Assembly (NCBI RefSeq): GCF_029194005.1 | Contig: NZ_JARFVA010000002.1 | Location: forward strand, 788,589 to 852,588 | Source of the DNA: Flagellimonas okinawensis | Lineage (GTDB): Bacteria > Bacteroidota > Bacteroidia > Flavobacteriales > Flavobacteriaceae | Direction: 5' to 3' | DNA: 64,000 nt | Shown here: positions 62,598-64,000 of the stretch, one piece after another | How positions within the stretch are numbered: the stretch's first letter is position 1 | How the letters are laid out: each line of letters opens with the position of its first letter | The notes under the pieces: model-generated | What the model was told of the DNA's origin: nothing | What the model saw: only the letters and a program-made list of their open reading frames with translations | Database searches by the model: none | Position numbers and translations under genes: made by a program

Positions 62598-63290
62598 TTA
62601 ATTCTTGTCAAAATTACTTTTGATCTTCTCTTGGGTTTTGGCCAACCAAGTTTTCAACGTATTTTTTTGTGCTTTCATCTTATCTCGATACTGCTTTTGC
62701 TTTTTGTCCCTCTTGTCCCTAAGCTCATCTAACTTGGCCTGGGCATTTTGCTTGGCGTTCCCAACGGCTTTTTTGACATTCTCCTTGGCTTCTTCTATTT
62801 CCTTGTCCATTGCATCAAGGTCTGCTTCGATAGCCTTGGAGAGTTCTTCATCAACATCTACACGGGTGATTTCTGCCAAATCTCCAATACTTGAATCAAG
62901 CGGGGTTTCCCATTGTTCAAAAATGTGGGCGACCACTACTACTTTACCATTGGGCAAATTGGCAGATACTTTTTCGAGTAGTTCGTCGGTACTCATTGAA
63001 TTCATAGTGTCAGCGGTCAGACCTGCCAATGAACCAAATGTTCCACCAAGCAAGAACCCATAGGGGCCAAACAAGGCTCCGAGCAAAGCACCTGCGGTGC
63101 CACCTACCAGTGTTCCCCCAAGTGAATTGGAAGCATCTTCCTTAAGGGCAATCTTCCCGTCTTCTTCCTTTTTGATAATTACATACTCCGAAAGGTTTAA
63201 GTCTTCTTTGTCGTTGAGTTCCTTTAGCGTTTCCAATACTTTGTAAGCATCGTTTTCATTGTTTGTCGAAAGTTGAATGATTTTTTCCAT
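62598..63290 (-). CDS. DUF1269-family membrane-associated protein
   Basis: A 230-residue protein. After 60 residues a Gly-rich hydrophobic zipper follows (LGGTLVGGTAGALLGALFGPYGFLLGGTFGSLAGLTADTM), then a beta domain (VVVVAHIFEQWETP), and a very charged C-terminal coiled coil (about 150-230) rich in Lys, Glu and Gln. This equals the DUF1269 proteins, which have no assigned function but are common near stress genes. It is the first gene of the leftward four-gene set; a promoter should lie between it and the repeat at 63398. Confidence 0.85.
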   Translation of the reverse strand: MEKIIQLSTNNENDAYKVLETLKELNDKEDLNLSEYVIIKKEEDGKIALKEDASNSLGGTLVGGTAGALLGALFGPYGFLLGGTFGSLAGLTADTMNSMSTDELLEKVSANLPNGKVVVVAHIFEQWETPLDSSIGDLAEITRVDVDEELSKAIEADLDAMDKEIEEAKENVKKAVGNAKQNAQAKLDELRDKRDKKQKQYRDKMKAQKNTLKTWLAKTQEKIKSNFDKN

Positions 63291-63397
63291 TTCTTTGTTT
63301 TTTATGTTGTTCTAATTTCAACAGGATTAAAATTATAGTATTGATAAATTATCGATGTTTTCTTGAACCTATTATTCTCTTATAGCTGTTGGCGTTT

Positions 63398-64000
63398 AGA
63401 AAGACGGGTTGAATTTATAAAAATCCAACCCGGTCAGACATTTTATGAGGAGATACACGGAGAATCAGAACATTCTGTCCTTGTTCCAGTTGCCCACCAT
63501 TTCAACAAGGTTATAGCCTGTTACGGGTTTTCCCCTGAAAGTTCCGGTAATATTGCATAAGCCTTCGTATTTAGGTAAAATGTCAGAAGGTACCTCCTGT
63601 TCTTTTTTGATTGCCCTTACGATCAGTTCAGCCTCCAGTTCGGGTATCTTGACGACCCAATTGGTCGGATAGCGTTGCCCCATAGGGCTTATCCAGAACT
63701 CGCTTGCAGATTCGGCAAGAGGTTCGACATTTGCAACGATATGGGAACCATCCGGTTCTGCCATGGTCACCCAGCTGGATTGCTTTCCATAAAGATAGAT
63801 ATCCCATAAACCCAATACATCTCCGTTATCGAGTGTAAGGTTCATCCATGTCCAGTACATGTCCTGTTCCTGAAAGGTTCCTTTCATTGGCTTTTCTTTG
63901 TTTCCAAAGAAATCATGGCGCCAGAACCATTGCCTGTCATACCATGTTTTGCCAAAAACCTTATGTGTCTCGCCGTTGAAGTTTAAAGTGCCACTGCCCA
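63398..64000. repeat. Long direct repeat, right copy (cut by window edge)
   Basis: Identical to 202-804 over all 603 visible bases. The left edge falls inside the T-tract of the terminator, of which only the hairpin (arms 63405-63411 and 63426-63432) is inside the repeat. The right end is not visible. Confidence 0.95.
63465..64000 (-). CDS. CrtC/AttH lipocalin-like protein, copy 2 (partial)
   Basis: The last 178 codons and stop of the same lipocalin-like protein as at 269-1345, with no nucleotide difference in the visible part. The stop is at 63465. The first start codon inside the window (63887) is only an internal Met; the real start lies beyond the right edge. Whether this copy has its own Crp-type regulator upstream cannot be seen. 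Its downstream neighbour is the DUF1269 gene on the same strand, 107 bases left of the repeat edge. Confidence 0.85.
   Translation of the reverse strand, partial: GSGTLNFNGETHKVFGKTWYDRQWFWRHDFFGNKEKPMKGTFQEQDMYWTWMNLTLDNGDVLGLWDIYLYGKQSSWVTMAEPDGSHIVANVEPLAESASEFWISPMGQRYPTNWVVKIPELEAELIVRAIKKEQEVPSDILPKYEGLCNITGTFRGKPVTGYNLVEMVGNWNKDRMF

Noticed and set aside
1..64000. Integrative element or prophage framed by the direct repeats
   Set aside because: No integrase, transposase, tRNA attachment site, conjugation or phage gene was seen in the window.

Overview
The window looks like a chromosomal segment of a flavobacterium (Bacteroidota, probably a marine Flavobacteriaceae member). The reasons are a SusC/SusD pair, Bacteroidetes-type promoter boxes of the TAnnTTTG kind (29739-29746, 19404-19411), few recognisable Shine-Dalgarno sites, many Bacteroidetes-style lipoproteins and ordinary code 11 genes. 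No rRNA, tRNA, CRISPR array, integrase or transposase gene was seen.

Layout. 0.2-1.9 kb: a CrtC/AttH lipocalin-like gene behind a Crp/Fnr regulator; its first 603 bases from the 3' side recur without a mismatch at the right edge (63398-64000). 2.7-8.4 kb: two secreted metallophosphatases, SusD and a 5'-truncated SusC, probably the remains of a phosphate-ester uptake operon. 8.7-19.4 kb: a ten-kilobase same-strand block made of an M48 protease, an FHA-FHA-ABC exporter, an LEA-like lipoprotein, an ECF sigma factor, an anti-sigma factor, a heptad-rich secreted peptide, a Sel1 membrane protein, a Ser/Thr kinase with periplasmic Sel1 repeats and a PP2C phosphatase. This is the most system-like locus of the window: a kinase/phosphatase pair with its FHA reader fused to a transporter, plus its own transcriptional switch. 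19.9-22 kb: polyphosphate kinase.

22.4-28.4 kb: redox and electrophile-type genes (a broken SDR, an FrnE-like DsbA protein, an alpha/beta hydrolase, YceI, two NAD(P)-binding proteins) under two divergent HxlR regulators. 28.5-29.5 kb: a lipid A/ornithine-lipid type acyltransferase. 29.8-36.5 kb: a TetR-controlled TolC-HlyD-ABC-ABC-permease-permease exporter like Escherichia coli CecR-YbhGFSR, with the double ATPase split into two genes and a repeated 13-base operator. 36.8-47.8 kb: an AraC regulator divergent from an RND pump (adaptor, permease, TolC) that runs into a lipid block (DUF6134-like protein, patatin, decayed DUF6134-like copy, cardiolipin synthase, second patatin). 47.9-50 kb: an ABC1/UbiB-type kinase interrupted by an in-frame amber codon and a half-length DUF308 protein. 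50.5-57.2 kb: SDR, bestrophin, LLM oxidoreductase, second YceI, small membrane proteins and a Nudix-type regulator. 57.3-59.7 kb: a GH3 glycosidase lipoprotein. 60-63.3 kb: an AT-richer four-gene set (DagK-like, APP1-like phosphatase, HdeD/DUF308, DUF1269).

Several genes are broken in different ways (susC truncation, SDR frameshift, DUF6134 decay, ABC1 amber stop, a small membrane protein), so the window mixes intact signalling and efflux operons with local gene decay. Functions were assigned by reading motifs in translated sequence; no database search was possible.
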